Part shown: positions 34,714 through 46,300 of the stretch, in pieces
Layout of the letters: every line of letters starts with the position of its first letter
How positions within the stretch are numbered: the first letter of the stretch is position 1
NCBI GenBank assembly: GCA_005406025.1
Contig: BGZK01000746.1
Span: 186,001 to 250,000 of the forward strand
Direction of reading: 5' to 3'
Length of the DNA stretch: 64,000 bases
DNA from: Eumeta japonica
Taxonomy: Eukaryota > Arthropoda > Insecta > Lepidoptera > Psychidae
The notes under the pieces: model-generated
Databases searched by the model: none
Seen by the model: only the letters and a program-made list of their open reading frames with translations
What the model was told of the DNA's origin: nothing
Translations under genes and position numbers: made by a program

Positions 34714-35459
34714 ATTATATATCTATTAAGAAATTAACTTACTTTACTTAAAAAAAAAAAAATATTTATAAAGAGATTGAAATTTTAAAAATACATTTTT
34801 TTAAATAAAAAAATTATTTTAATAATTTCATCGTCATTCCTGGCCTTTGCAATTACGTGTTATAAAAATGCATAAAAGAAGTTTGCGGTAGTCGACATCA
34901 CGAAGTCAGCGATAAAATAATGCAAAAGACAATCGTTAGACTTCGTTTGAAAAAGTTGGCAGAAAAAAGATGTCCTTTTTAATTTTAAAGAGAGATTCTC
35001 TTCCTGATTTTTAAGGTTCACCGATTCGATTAAAAGAAGATCTTGAATTTCCAATATTTAGAACAATTAATTCACTTTGGCTCACGTCTCTCATTGATAT
35101 GACAACGATATGCCCTACAATGTAACTAAACCCTTCTTACATATGGATAAACAAAAAAAAAATCGTTGTCTGTAAAGTCGGTTTACGGACGGTAGTTTGA
35201 CGTGACAACGTCAAATAGTACATTAATATAATATACAGAACGACACAAGGAGAAAAGTTAATTGTTTATACTATCAATTACATGAATCTTCATTATTTTT
35301 CAGTCAATTGTAACATAACCTATCATTACTGCTCTCGCCGACCGAGGCTACTTTTTAAATAATAAATAATAAAAATAAAAAAAAATAAAAGAAATATTAA
35401 TGAAAAGATTAAACACAGAAGCTTGAACAATGAGATTTTTAAATGCAAGAATTACTTAC
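34714..35459. other. Non-coding; probable start of an intron on the minus strand
   Basis: No coding exon is supported. The minus-strand frame at 35054-34860 has no ATG and no acceptor. Confidence 0.3.
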
Positions 35460-35602
35460 CATTATTGTCGCAATATTAAACACATGAAAATCACAATAAC
35501 ATTTCACTTCACTTTATAAACATTTGACGAAAACAGTTCACGTGCATCTTTTGTGCTAGGCTGATCGAGTAGAGGGGAGATAGATGCAGCACGAAACGAA
35601 CT
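35460..35602 (-). other. Putative first exon ending ATG|GTAAGT
   Basis: From the initiator at 35602 to a consensus donor, about 143 bases. The exon's last codon is ATG (35462-35460) directly followed by GTAAGTAAT, so translation could start with only the methionine in this exon. At least three upstream ATGs open very short frames (for example ATGCACGTGAACTG..., closed by TGA). The next exon, which would lie at lower coordinates, was not identified. Confidence 0.45.
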
Positions 35603-35670
35603 GAGCCGACCACTCGAGCCTCGCTTGCGGAACGGGACATCGAGCGTAACGGGACAATGACGTCAACTTT
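35596..35670 (-). promoter_or_regulatory. Putative core promoter with CRE and initiator
   Basis: Minus-strand sequence GGCTCAGTTCG contains the arthropod initiator TCAGT with +1 A at 35602. A perfect TGACGTCA lies at 35658-35665, about 60 bases upstream. The region is CpG-rich. No TATA box is seen. The architecture mirrors the plus-strand promoter at 14016-14090. Confidence 0.5.
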
Positions 35671-36000
35671 TTCGTGCATGCAGCCCGTAACATCGAGTTA
35701 TTAGACGTTGTTACGTCAATAATCAAAATTATTTGGTATCGAAATTTTTATAAATAAGTTGTTAAATAAAATTGTATTCTCTGCAATACATGAATCTGGT
35801 CGGATATCCTGCACTCTCTATAGGTTCCTCTCCGTATAGTATATTTGTTCCTACATGCTTATGATCTGTATAAAGAGCAGCTTAATGTTTACGTAGTAGT
35901 TCGCATGACTATGAAGGCCCCTTAGTATAAAGCAACTGAAAGAAAAGTGAACACGAAAATATATTTTTTAAAAATTATTTCCCGTTAGGAACATTTAAAT
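35671..36000. other. Non-coding, upstream of the minus-strand promoter
   Basis: No feature beyond CpG-richer DNA adjoining the promoter. Confidence 0.3.
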
Positions 36001-36009
36001 TTTTTTGTA

Positions 36010-37652
36010 AAAGTTATTGCTTTCGGTCCGATTTTTGAAAATTTCACATTGGCACATGTTTACGTAAGGCGCCATCTAGCTTCATATCCCACACGCCCAT
36101 CCTGTTATTCATCCGCCTCGGATGAGTCATAAAAGACATCTTCTCATGCCTAGCTTTTCACGCGCCGGCGCAGGCTGTTGTTCGAATAGGACAGTCTCCA
36201 TTCCCAATTTTTTTTAGCCATTATCGATCCTTTCCTTTTATTTGTGTAATTTTATGAAGTCTTATCAATTTTGGATAAATCTTCGTTCTTTGCCTGAATT
36301 GACTCTGTTGCAAAGCTACCAAATCTTTCAGTTTATAGGTAGTTGCCACTTTCCTTTATGTGTTTTCGTAATTTGTTTTTTTACTTCCATTCTCAAATCA
36401 GATCGTCTGTCTATAAATTTATTTCTGTATTCTTCTTTCCTTATTGGCTTACGAGCCAACAAAATAAATTGAACACAGTTATCTATATAATTCTCGATTT
36501 TGTTAATAAGATCATCTATAAAATATTCTCTTATAATAAGTTCTTCCTTCTTACAAATGCTAAAATGTCCCCCCTTTGTTGTAATTTATGTTATATGTAA
36601 TTTGTGCAATGTTACAATTTGACTATCCAATAATATCGTCATAAGGATTTTTTCACCACCAACTAAATGGAATGTCATAATTACTTATCAATCGTCAATA
36701 TTGACTGTCCTTTGAAAGTGTCCTTCGAGTTGTGATTTGCTTATTTTCCAAACCAGCTAAGGGAATCGTGCCTTTCTCATTTTTGTGTATCCTCAAATTT
36801 AATTTTTATATTCCTTCACAGTCATTAACTTTATGTCACTTTCAGTATCAAAATAAGCTTTTATTTTACGTTGTTTATGATAATATTTTTGTTTGGAATA
36901 TTGGTCTTTATTAAATATTGTTATGTATTCAACGATTGTTTACTTTGCTTCTAACTGTCTTTAGAAATATGGCCAAATCATTACACCGGATAAGCATTAG
37001 CCCCTTTTCTTAATGTTGACACATAATAGTTTGGTATCCGATATGACTACAGCTAAAACATTTTAACCGCTCTTTTCTTTCAGTTATATGGAGTTTCATT
37101 CTTTCACTGGTATTCTTTAACGTCTTGTTATTTAATTGTCTCTTCTTAATCTCATCGTAAATATCAAATCACTTTTTTAAATCCTTCACATTTATAGTCC
37201 CATATAATCGATATCGATACATCTCGAATTCCATCAAGTGCATGTTTAATTAAAGCTTCATTTTTAATACGTCCGTGTAAAGCTAACTCCATCAAGTACT
37301 ATAAATACTGCTGCATAGTTCCATTATATTTCATTTTTCTTGAAGCCAATGTTTTATGTACAACAACATTATTGAGTCATGGCCTTAAATTTCTCAGTGC
37401 GTGCTATCATTAAACAACTCCTACTTTTGATACTTCCCAAGGATCGTTAAAAAACAGACGTGTCGTTCGTTTGAGTAGTTGTTTCTCATAATATATGGGA
37501 ATATATTAGCTTTTCAACGTTCATCCAAGTCATCGCCTCGCTTATAACTTTAAACTCCTCAATAAATGTCTTTTAGGATAAGCGTCCTCGCCGGTAAAAT
37601 CAGTTAGTGATTTGTTCATAAGATTTATTGCTTTTCGAAAATTTCACCCCAC
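36010..37652 (-). pseudogene. Decayed LTR retrotransposon (gag, protease, integrase fragments), Ty3/gypsy type
   Basis: Broken frames on the minus strand give, in order: a gag-like segment (about 37640-37100), a degraded zinc-knuckle segment (about 37090-36960, CFSCSH then IRCND.GHISK-like), an aspartic-protease-like segment (about 36880-36620, FDTESDIKLM where an active enzyme has DTGS), an integrase zinc-binding-like segment (about 36520-36430, ending CVQFILLARK) and a C-terminal tail (about 36210-36090, with DSSEADE). Reverse transcriptase and RNase H are missing. Many stops and frameshifts are present. Similar short stretches (GTGAAATTTTC..., GAAAGCAATAA) at 36010-36052 and 37620-37652 may be traces of flanking repeats. 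The element is dead; assignment is by motif order. Confidence 0.6.
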
Positions 37653-37854
37653 AAAATAAATCAATTTAAAAATAAATTGAAAACAAACATCAAAAGCGCC
37701 GATGACAAGGGCCGGAGCGGGTCGCGCGGAGCCGAGAGAATTGATCTTGCGAGCGCAGTTCGTAACAATACTATCAATTTATTTGTGTCTGTTTTATTGT
37801 TGTGACTAATTTTAATCATCCTTATATTTCAACTATAATTTTTTGTTAACCAGG
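37653..37854. other. GC-rich leader-like stretch
   Basis: A CpG-rich run at 37700-37770 lies on the 5' side of the decayed gag. On the minus strand it starts TGTTACGAACTGCGCTCGC, which could be LTR sequence. No partner copy was found at the other end. Confidence 0.3.
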
Positions 37855-38093
37855 GGCTCGGAACATAGGCCTTCCAAGATAACCCGGTGCGGCTTGGGGA
37901 CTGCTAATGACCATTTTCGTTCATTCAGGGACGATGTCCTGATGACTGACGGCTGATGTTCTCTTCAATGTGTGGAAAGAGTTTTAATTTGTTCGAAGTT
38001 AAAAACTCATTAATCAATTCGCTCTTTATCATGATCAAACCCAGTACCTTCAAGTTTGAAAGTGATGCTCTTATCCACTGAATCATCATCGCC
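37855..38093 (-). mobile_element. tRNA-derived SINE, copy 1
   Basis: The minus-strand head GGCGATGATGATTCAGTGGA...GGTACTGGGTTTGATCATG has the A-box/B-box layout of a tRNA gene. A body with GAGCGAATTGATTAATGAGT then TTTTAAC follows. The same head and body occur at 38693-38885, 49608-49837 and 58540-58760. Confidence 0.65.
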
Positions 38094-38284
38094 TCTGTTG
38101 AATAATTTATTTATTTGTCAATATATATTGATGTGTGGAAAAATCGAATTCATTGGCAATAATAATATTTTCACACTCGTTTCCAGTTTTCAATAAGATA
38201 GCGTATCTTATGTAATAATGTTATACATTATTATTATATACATATATGTCATTTAGCCGTATTTACCGCGTCGGCAAGCTAACA

Positions 38285-38480
38285 GCTAGTCGTAAATAGT
38301 TAACGCGATCCGATGTTCTCCTATGTCCCAGGACGTGTCGCCTTGACATCAGCAGTCGCCCGGGGGATCCGTGTTAACCCATTAACCGGCGCGTTGTTCG
38401 CGACAAATTTAATTCCGTCTCCGGCGGTTGCGGGCCGGCTCACACTCCACTGCGCCGGAAGTGATAAAGCATTAATGGTG
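38285..38480. other. CpG-rich patch
   Basis: About 200 bases of high G+C with open frames on both strands (38313-38534 plus, 38545-38321 minus), neither with a recognised motif. Regulatory DNA or an old insertion are both possible. Confidence 0.3.
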
Positions 38481-38639
38481 TACGCTATTAGCATCGGCTT
38501 TTGTATACTGCGAAAAAAAATATATAAAGAGTAGTGACGTGGCAATGTTAGGAAATTAGTTTCGATATTTATGAAAATGTAGATAATTTTTTTTTTAGAA
38601 AATGTTGAAAATTCTTACTTTTTTTTTGTTTGAAATACT

Positions 38640-38692
38640 CTCGGGACTTTTCGGGACTTTCGGAAAATATGTTTTCGGGACGTACTATACGG
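38640..38692 (+). repeat. Short irregular repeat of TCGGGAC
   Basis: TCGGGAC or ACGGGAC recurs four times in about 55 bases, immediately before SINE copy 2. Confidence 0.4.
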
Positions 38693-38885
38693 GACATACT
38701 GCTGCTAACGGCATTGATCAAATTATGATGTTACCTTTCGGGACCGATGGCTGAACATGCTTTCTGTGACGCGTATCGTAGATTTAAGATAAAAACTCAT
38801 TAACCACTTTACTCCTGGTCAGCATTCGAACCCAGTACCTTATGGTTCGAAGGAAGCGCTCTAGATCGCTCTAGAGCCGATCTTT
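38693..38885 (-). mobile_element. tRNA-derived SINE, copy 2
   Basis: It shares with copy 1 the minus-strand GGTACTGGGTTCGAATGCTG (B box), and the body motif AATGAGTTTTTATC. The A-box side is degraded by a small local duplication (CTCTAGATCG repeated). Confidence 0.6.
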
Positions 38886-39009
38886 TATATAAGCGTTATG
38901 GACGCTTGCCAAGGTTAATAACAATAATTAATACTATATTTAATATAATAAACTAAAAAACACTTCTCGTTACAGAAACATGCTTACCTTTTCTCATTTG
39001 ATTTGAGAC

Positions 39010-40222
39010 TAGGGCTGCTATTTATGTATCCAGAACTGGCCATATATAGAAAATTGGAACTCCTTGGTTGTAAAATATAGTTTGTTTCATGTAACTGTCA
39101 ATTGTTTTACCGCTGTGGTGTCATTTTGAAAATTGCGTCTTTATCACCGTGAATTTAACTAGTGAAAATTTACATGCAATGATTTGTTTCGAATTTCAGC
39201 GTGGGCTAACTCAAAAACCGTGCATCGACCAACTCACTACAACTATTGGGGATGAAGTCCATCAAAAGCCACAGCGTATCACTGGTTTAGCGAGTATAAT
39301 CGTGGGCCGTCTACGTTCACGAACGAATTTAAAGAAGGTCGCTCTAAATCGGTTGTTGTACCACAAAACATTCACGCTGTGCGGGAAGTAATAATGCGAA
39401 ATCATCATGTAACATATCGCGAGATAAAAGCGTCCCTGGGCATAAGTATGATGAGCATACATAAGATATTACAAGAAAATTTGGCTGTAAAAAAAAATTG
39501 TTTGCGTTAAATTCCGTACAACTTGAGCAATGATCAAAAACAGGCTCGTGTGGATTGGTGTTAAAAAAATGATAAAGTAATACAATCATGGTGCCTCAAA
39601 AACTGTTTGTGATATCTACACAGGTGATGAGTGTTGGATCTACGCCTATGACTCCGAAACTAAACAGTCAACGGTGTGGGTGTGTAAAGATGAGACGAAT
39701 CCAACAAAAGTGATTTGTGTCACTTTGGAGCAAATGGTTGCCTGTTTTTCTGTATAAATGGATCTATATTTACAGTGCCACTAGAGAATCGTAAAATGGT
39801 TAATTCAGAGTGGTGCACGACCATTTGTTTGCCAGAAGTCTTTGAAAAATATGAAAGAACAACTGACAATGCTACATCATGACAATGGTCATGTTGGTCG
39901 AAACAACTCGGTTTTGGAAAGATTGAATTGACGGGTCATCCACCGTACAGCCTCCATTTGGCACCCAACAATTTCTGTTTATTCCCAAGCGTGAAGAATT
40001 AATTACGTGGTCAACGTTTTTTGAGCCACGAAGAGGCCGTTGATACGTTCAAAATGCACGTTTTGAAGAGATATCTTAATCAGAAATGAAAAAGTACTAT
40101 AAAATTGGTTTCAGCATACGCAAAAGTGCATCGATCATCATGGCGAATATTTTGAAAAGCAATAATACCGTATTAAATGATAGACGTTTGTTTATTTTTG
40201 ATATTCCGGACAGCCCTGGTAC
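39010..40222 (+). mobile_element. Mariner-like element
   Basis: About 1.2 kb. GGGCTGCTATTTATG at 39012 (after TA) and CAGCCCTGGTA at 40211 are candidate inverted ends; the match is short and imperfect. Between them lies a broken mariner transposase in the plus orientation. The size is right for a full-length element. Confidence 0.7.
39140..40170 (+). pseudogene. Mariner transposase, inactivated
   Basis: Segments in several frames show the family landmarks in order: an N-terminal helix-turn-helix region (TYREIKASLGISM at about 39405-39445), GDECWIYAYD (about 39626-39655, the first catalytic Asp region), ETKQSTVWV, a HHDN motif (second catalytic Asp, about 39873) and GHPPYSLHLAPNNF (about 39935-39975, usually YSPDLAPnDf), ending HHGEYFEK at about 40135-40165. 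Several frameshifts and in-frame stops separate them, so no active enzyme can be made. In intact elements the protein cuts and pastes the transposon at TA sites. Confidence 0.85.
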
Positions 40223-41984
40223 TTCTTTTCTTTTTCAACTTTATTTTAAAGAAAAAGAAGCTCGAGTATAATGATCGCCGAGTAGCTGCAAACGTATGTT
40301 TTACGACCTGTTCAGTAAATTCATGATTTCATTATTGTGGTACACTTATTTGTCTTTGGATGGCTTGACGGAAATTTTTTAGACGACCCACAAACGATAT
40401 ATTTTTTAACATAATAATATACATAAAATACTATCCATCGCATAAACGGATAAGTGAAGATCGTTTTTTACTCGGATCTTAGACTTATATATCTAGAAGG
40501 CGCTGTATGAATTGTACATATGAAGCACCATACGATCGTGGCTGTCCTTTGAACATCATTATGAATAAATATTAAATATATTAAAATATATTATATGTAT
40601 GTTGCTTTTTAATAGACAATAAATATTGAATAATTTGTACACAAAAATTTCAGATGAGAAAGTTTGCTTGTTTCATATTTTTTAGAAAGTGATATATTAA
40701 TTGTCGGTTTTTAGTTTTAGAGTTTAATTTTCATTTGGATCATTTAGGGAATATAATTTCGTGACAAAATATTAGCAGATACGCGTCACATTCTTTTTTG
40801 TTTAGGTTTTATTGTTTTACGTGTACACAGGCAATACATCAAATTTACACATAGGTGTATGTTTCGTAATTCACCGCGTGGAGGCGCTCCCAACTTACGT
40901 CATTATTATTACCTACATAAATATAATTTTAACATGTGTATAATGAAATAGGTATTTGTTATATATGTATTTTGGGTTAAAATATGTTTGGCTCACATTT
41001 GCAGCGTGATTTTAGAAATTATTCCCAATTATCCGGCTCATGTAAGCAAAACCGCAAATAACAGCTAATAATATTTGAAATACGCTAATTAAGCTCGCTA
41101 TAATATTTATCGATATCATAGTATTAGATTCGGAACGGCCCGCGGCGTCAACCGTTTTACAAATATTTATTTAATAGAACTTTGTGATGATAAACAATTA
41201 GATTGTTTTTGGATAGAAACTAAAAAACTGTTTACATTTTTAGTTTATGGGGGTTATATAATAGGGAGTTAAATAATGCATAAGCACCTAAACGATTTCT
41301 TAAAAACAGTTAAGTCATTTTAGAGTTATCATTGAACTTCCCTTGTCAAATATGCATAGACGACTAAAAAAATAATAATGTAACCAGCTCAATGTACAGT
41401 AGAAAATATTAAATACATATTTAACAAACCTTGAAAACAAACTAAATACCCTTTATATATTTTTATTTTACTTGTTATACGATTTTGACTTCTTTTATGA
41501 GTTTCTCGAGTTCACAAAATTATTTTCGCCAGCGACTAGGTATAGTAAATCACACGTGTGAAACTTACAGCGCCTTTACCAGTTTCCGCAACGATTAAAT
41601 GTGTTCGTAGGAATGATTTATTTCAGTCGCTATAGCGAGTACAGTTTTGTAAACTCACAGTTAACTATAGCGCGTGGAGCAGCCACCGCGGCCGGTCTAG
41701 ATTTGTGTCCGCCGCCGGGCTGCGCACTCGCTACGCTCAATGCCTCGCTGTAATACGAGAAGTTTAAAAAAAAAATTGGCACCGTAAACCTGATATAAGC
41801 AAAACGAAGACGTTTTAAATGAAAAATGTTAACAATTACAAAACAAAATGACAAATATTAATTACACAAGTCATGGTATTGAGTATTTTCTTATATTCTG
41901 CAGAATATAAGGAAATGCCTCAGCTGTTCATATATAGCGTTGGGCACGTATGTCTACCACGCGCGCATGCGCTCTTTTATGCAT
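40223..41984. other. Non-coding
   Basis: No exon supported. A CpG-rich patch lies at 41640-41760 and a GC-richer spot at 41140-41160. AT-rich stretches near 41010-41130 carry homeodomain-type cores. A perfect 22-base palindrome is listed separately. Confidence 0.35.
41890..41911. repeat. Perfect 22-base palindrome
   Basis: CTTATATTCTGCAGAATATA then AG reads the same on both strands, centred on a PstI-type CTGCAG. Confidence 0.8.
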
Positions 41985-42482
41985 CACTTTATACATAACT
42001 TGAACCTCGTTAAGCCGAAATCCTCAGTAAGTCGAAAAAAATTGCCATTCCCTTCCGATGATCCCCTAAATACGCGGTATCTCGAATTATTTAGACTTAG
42101 TAACTCGAACAAAATGTTATTTCCCTACGAAGTATTGATAATACATGTTTATACTCTATAACTCGAATTTCAAAAAGGAGACTCCGTAAGTTGTAGTTGG
42201 TAAAATATAATGACGTCTTACTTGGAATACCCCGAAATAATAGCAATAAATTCCAAAATGAATGTTCGGGTTCGGGGCTTCTAATCTATTGTTTTTGTCT
42301 TGTACACGTACAATGAATGAATACATTCATGAAACTTTCTAAGTAACACAGCTGTGAACGTTACGTTTTTTCCTTGTCGACACAGTCACATGTATCTCGA
42401 AGTTCTTGTTAAGTCGAAAATTTGTTAACTCGATTTTTTTTGCATTTCCCTTGACATTCGAGTTATTGAGATCCCACTGTAT
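41985..42482. mobile_element. Tigger/pogo-type MITE with subterminal repeats
   Basis: The right end, read inward, is TACAGTGGGATCTCAATAAC then TCGAA, the classic start of Tigger-type pogo elements. CTCGAA/GTCGAAAA motifs and TGCCATT(T)CCCTT blocks recur at both ends (about 42000-42060, 42075-42130, 42390-42470), as in such MITEs. The left TIR is degraded. No transposase is encoded. Confidence 0.55.
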
Positions 42483-42499
42483 TTTTCTTATCTCTCATG

Positions 42500-43440
42500 T
42501 AACGAAATGTGTCTAAAGGTGACATATCCTTAAAATTTTATTCATATTCTCGATGAATTATCGATTATCGAATCACCGCCTGATAAGTTTCACTTTAATG
42601 ACTACATACTTTAATTCATTGTGAAGTAGCTTACATAAAACTACGTACTGAATTGAACAGTATAAATTACTGATTCGCCACTAATATTGGCCCATGGCAT
42701 CCCACTGCTAAACTGCATGTTACTTCTAAAGTACTACTTTTTTACTGATGTTTCTTGGCTTTTATTATCCCACTCGTGTCGTGTTCCTTAATAGTCACGT
42801 TAAGCACGCAAGTTGCCTAATGTATTTCCGGACTTATCATAAACGACCATTAAAGAAATTTGGTTGGTGTTTTATTTTTTATTACGTTTTATTTTGTCAA
42901 ACATAGAAAGACATGTAATATGGAAAATATTATCCGAAAATATTGCAATAGCTTTAAACCTAGGATGCATATCACACATGAAGGCACACTATGAACGAGC
43001 TACATACTAGCTCACATGAAGCGACGAATAAAATTAACGCGAACTCGAAGTTGCATCGGCGGCGGTTTCGGCTTGAACTCGCTTTGGAGTTGGGAACAAT
43101 ATACTACGACATGGAGTTGTAAAGCGGTTCTTACACTAACCTTGTAGATGAAACGATAGTTTGCTGCAACTTTTAGGTTATTATATGACCCACCGGTCTT
43201 TTGAGACGGTCTAATTAGTTGGTAATGGTTTGGCGTTTGGGTAGTTTTTAATTTTTCCTAATTCAACAAAAATGATAATTCGAGCGTACAGAATTATTTC
43301 TGATGCCTGATTCTAATTTTATTAAAAATTGTCTATAAAATGCCGACTGTTTTGTGTGTATATGTGTGAAATCGTTATATAAAGCCTTATTGCTAGATTT
43401 GAAATTCCCGCAAGCAAAGCGGTCAGGTGGCCTAATATAT
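42500..43440. other. Non-coding
   Basis: No exon supported. A CpG-richer patch lies at 43030-43110. Confidence 0.35.
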
Positions 43441-43443
43441 ATA

Positions 43444-43484
43444 TTTTTTAATTTTGGTATAAATAATATACCAAAATTAAAAAA
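43444..43484. repeat. Perfect 18-base hairpin
   Basis: TTTTTTAATTTTGGTATA at 43444-43461 pairs exactly with 43467-43484; loop of five bases. Confidence 0.8.
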
Positions 43485-43661
43485 AAAAATGAGTGTAATT
43501 TCTCGACGGTTATTGAAAAATATTCTATTTCATATCTATAGAAACACAGTGAACAGAAATTGGAATGTCAAAACAACGTCAAGCTACGATGCAAATGATT
43601 AGCGCTTAGATGAAATGCCACATAATTCGATTTGACGTCGTCTATTGTCACAAACCTACCT

Positions 43662-43715
43662 GAATAAATTCATAGTTATTCTGTCTATAAAGACAGAATA
43701 ACTATGAATTTATTC
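43662..43715. repeat. Perfect 25-base hairpin
   Basis: GAATAAATTCATAGTTATTC then TGTCT (43662-43686) pairs without mismatch with 43691-43715 around a four-base loop. A second perfect hairpin lies 180 bases upstream. Confidence 0.85.
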
Positions 43716-43819
43716 TCAGAAGGTCAATTGTTTATGAACTTCTTAGAATATTTTAATGGTCATTTATTTATTTAAAAACATATTATGAGTGGTGGGGGAT
43801 AACATTTTGTGGTTATATA

Positions 43820-44010
43820 TTGCGATAGACGAATAAAGGAATTTTGCAAAAAAAAATTAAAAATCCTAGAATCCAATAGCAACGCCACCTACCGGGTCCA
43901 AAGGTGAATATAGATCAACGCACAAAAAATTTCATCATAATCGGTCCAGTCGTTTAGGAGGATTTCAGTGTCTAACACACGTACAGAAGAATTATATATA
44001 TTTACAAAGA
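43820..44010 (-). mobile_element. 5' fragment of a Helitron-like element
   Basis: The minus strand begins A|TCTTTGTAAATATATATAAT at 44010, then CTGTACGTGTG, CCTCCTAAACGACTGGACCG and CGGTAGGTGGCGTTG. This is a lepidopteran Helitron 5' region I recognise. No 3' hairpin was found, so it is truncated near 43820 or extends to lower coordinates in decayed form. Confidence 0.5.
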
Positions 44011-44694
44011 TATTCATGTGGGCTGATATATATAAGGTCGTACACGTACGCAAATATGTATGACATACAAAAAATAATAATGTATTTTTGGAGAAATAAA
44101 TCTTTCTGAGCCATCCTATTAAAATACAGTAATAAAAATTTAATGATTCTTAGCGGCGTGTAACGTCTAGACTTCCTCGTCGTAGCATTTTGTCGACGAA
44201 AAGGGGGCACAATAAATGTCATAACGTTGAAGTTACGACCTAGTCCGCGCGAAATATCGTAAGCGACGCAATTTCTATGCAAAGATGATTGTACTAATAA
44301 CCAATTTGACATTATTTTATGCCAGCTTTTTTGTTCTTAGAATATGACTTGCTGTAATGTGGCTAAATGAGAAGACCTTTATTTCCTTCCTACATTAAGA
44401 ATTTATATATGATCTATTGAAATTCCATGAAAGTTAAATGTAGTTTTTAAAGGAAAATTCTTAATATCTCACACTGAATACAGTGTTAACACTATTAAAT
44501 AACAATAATTAGTATAAAATCCTTGTAGAAGCATTGAAATCGTTTGCTTGTTCAATAAATTTACCTGAGAACTTATAACGACTTTCTACTTTTTTTTGTT
44601 ATAGACTCACGAGCTGTTGATAATACACAAAGCCGTAAATTATATTAGTGATGGTTGACTGAATGGCTGATGGCGAAAATCTATGGCCACGGTT
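44011..44694. other. Non-coding
   Basis: A 106-codon minus-strand frame (44312-43992) overlaps both this interval and the Helitron fragment. Its first half is CpG-rich but it has no known motif, and its end runs into transposon sequence, so I do not call it. Confidence 0.35.
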
Positions 44695-44820
44695 TGCATT
44701 TCTAGTTTCAGTTTCGATCACTAAACTTGTTCTATTCTTAGCCCCAGGTCTAGTCGCGATGAGGATTGCGGTGTCGGTCCCGATGTCGATCCTATCTGTA
44801 ATCCGATTGTGATTAGGCTC
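44695..44820 (-). repeat. Degenerate six-base array
   Basis: On the minus strand, units of the GATCGG/GACCGA type (ATCGGGACCGACACCGCAAT...) resemble the arrays inside Helitron copies A, B, C and F. No Helitron end was found nearby, so this may be a remnant of one. Confidence 0.5.
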
Positions 44821-45179
44821 CCAATATGAATTACATTAAATCACCACTGTTATAAATGGAAAAGATAGTAAGAATAACCATTTATCTGGTAGGGACAGAA
44901 GTTTGCCTCTAAAAATAATTACGCTTAACGCTTTGAAGCTTAATTTGCAAATGAATCCCTATCACATTATTTTTGAAAGAGCTACTCAACGATACCCCCA
45001 CCATGGAATAGACGAGAAAAGAAAATCACCCTACTTTAGATGTAGAGGAGGTACTCTAAAATTTTTTTTAATTTTTCTTCCTCTTTGTCGGTGTGATTAA
45101 TACGCCTATGCGTAAACTTACACGTATCTATACACTTATGCGTCTGACTTATTCTAAATTATAGTTTTCTAGTATAAAG

Positions 45180-45300
45180 AGTGTTTGAATCGAGTCGCCG
45201 ACGACAGACAAACAAACAGCCATACAGAAAGACGGACGGACAGACGGACAAGGAAAAACTTTATGACTTCCTTGTTGACTAAGAAACCCTAAAAAAGTTA
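45180..45300 (-). repeat. End fragment of the TTAGGGTTCC-type repeat
   Basis: The minus strand reads TTAGGGTTTCTTAGTCAACA, AGGAAGTCATAAAG, then GTCCGTCTGTCCGTCCGTC, the same order as the start of the repeat at 32275. Confidence 0.55.
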
Positions 45301-45599
45301 AAACAATATGCATAGGAACTACAGAAGAACTAAGAAGCTTATCAACTGTTTTTATGTAATATTGCTTTAAGAAAATTTTATTTCCTCTCTTTAGAATCAA
45401 TAATCTTTTGGAATGGGAACATTGGATCATATTTTATAAAGACATCACGTGTCATGATATTATCGTCAAAATGCACCGAACTCATGCGTTTCGGACTTAA
45501 ACAAAAGTTATTGTAATTTATGGTTTTTAGTTACTGCTTTACAATATAATTTGTATTGATTGTATTTTGACGAAATGTTTTAATTTTCCCAAGCATTAT

Positions 45600-46300
45600 A
45601 GAAGCGCTGCACACTCCCGCGCATCCTGTAAGCATCCTGTATCTACTGGACGGGCAATAAAAACCATCTTTTGAGCCCTCACGAAGCCGTACTTTTTGCT
45701 AATTTAGGTCCATTACGTGTTAACGTTATCAAGTATAAACTCGAAAATACCTAATTTGTTCACTATTTCAAACCGCGTGCCGTAGTCATAAAACCGCATT
45801 ACGCACTTTTATGCTGATTATAGTATTCTCAGAACCTTCCGTTTCGCATATGAGCGTATTTATTAAATTATTTTACATACAATGGCGACATTAAATAAAT
45901 GACATCATTATTACATTGAAATACCTTCACGTATTAAAATAAACATTTGAGTCATTCGGTAAACCGGCGGTTACAAGTTACGGTGGGTGTGTAGTCACTA
46001 CCATAGTAATACCAGTTCTGGTATTGGTTAATTTTTGCCTATGGGGAAATTATGAGTATTTTGTGATGTAGAAATTGTAAAAGTATTTTATTGTTAACGC
46101 GATGTTAAGATTAGTTTCAATAGCTCAGAACTTGATAACTCGCAAGCGATTTATTAAATCAAAGCGATTTCCGTTCGCCGGTCATGTTAATTAATTACAC
46201 CTTGGATTATTTGTTAACTAATTTAAGGTTTTGCTTAGGCGTTATAAAAAGAGGTAATTATACGGCAAATACTATAACAGTTGATTAGAGGACGACGCTC
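45600..46300. other. Possible conserved regulatory DNA
   Basis: No open frame of note. CpG-containing stretches (45610-45700, 45770-45810, 45960-45990, 46140-46185) alternate with AT cores such as TTAATTAATTAC, as in insect developmental enhancers. Only comparison with related genomes could confirm this. Confidence 0.2.

Noticed and set aside
39262..39589. Minus-strand frames of 66 and 81 codons
   Set aside because: Antisense of the mariner transposase remnant at 39-40 kb.
42000..42161. Protein frame 41940-42161
   Set aside because: It lies in the CTCGAA-rich subterminal repeats of a Tigger-like MITE.
43992..44312. 106-codon minus-strand frame
   Set aside because: It runs into the 5' end of a Helitron-like element and has no motif; length is within chance for AT-rich DNA.
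45149..45430. 93-codon minus-strand frame
   Set aside because: Its C-terminal half is the GTCTGTCCGTC stretch and terminus of a dispersed repeat, not a protein.
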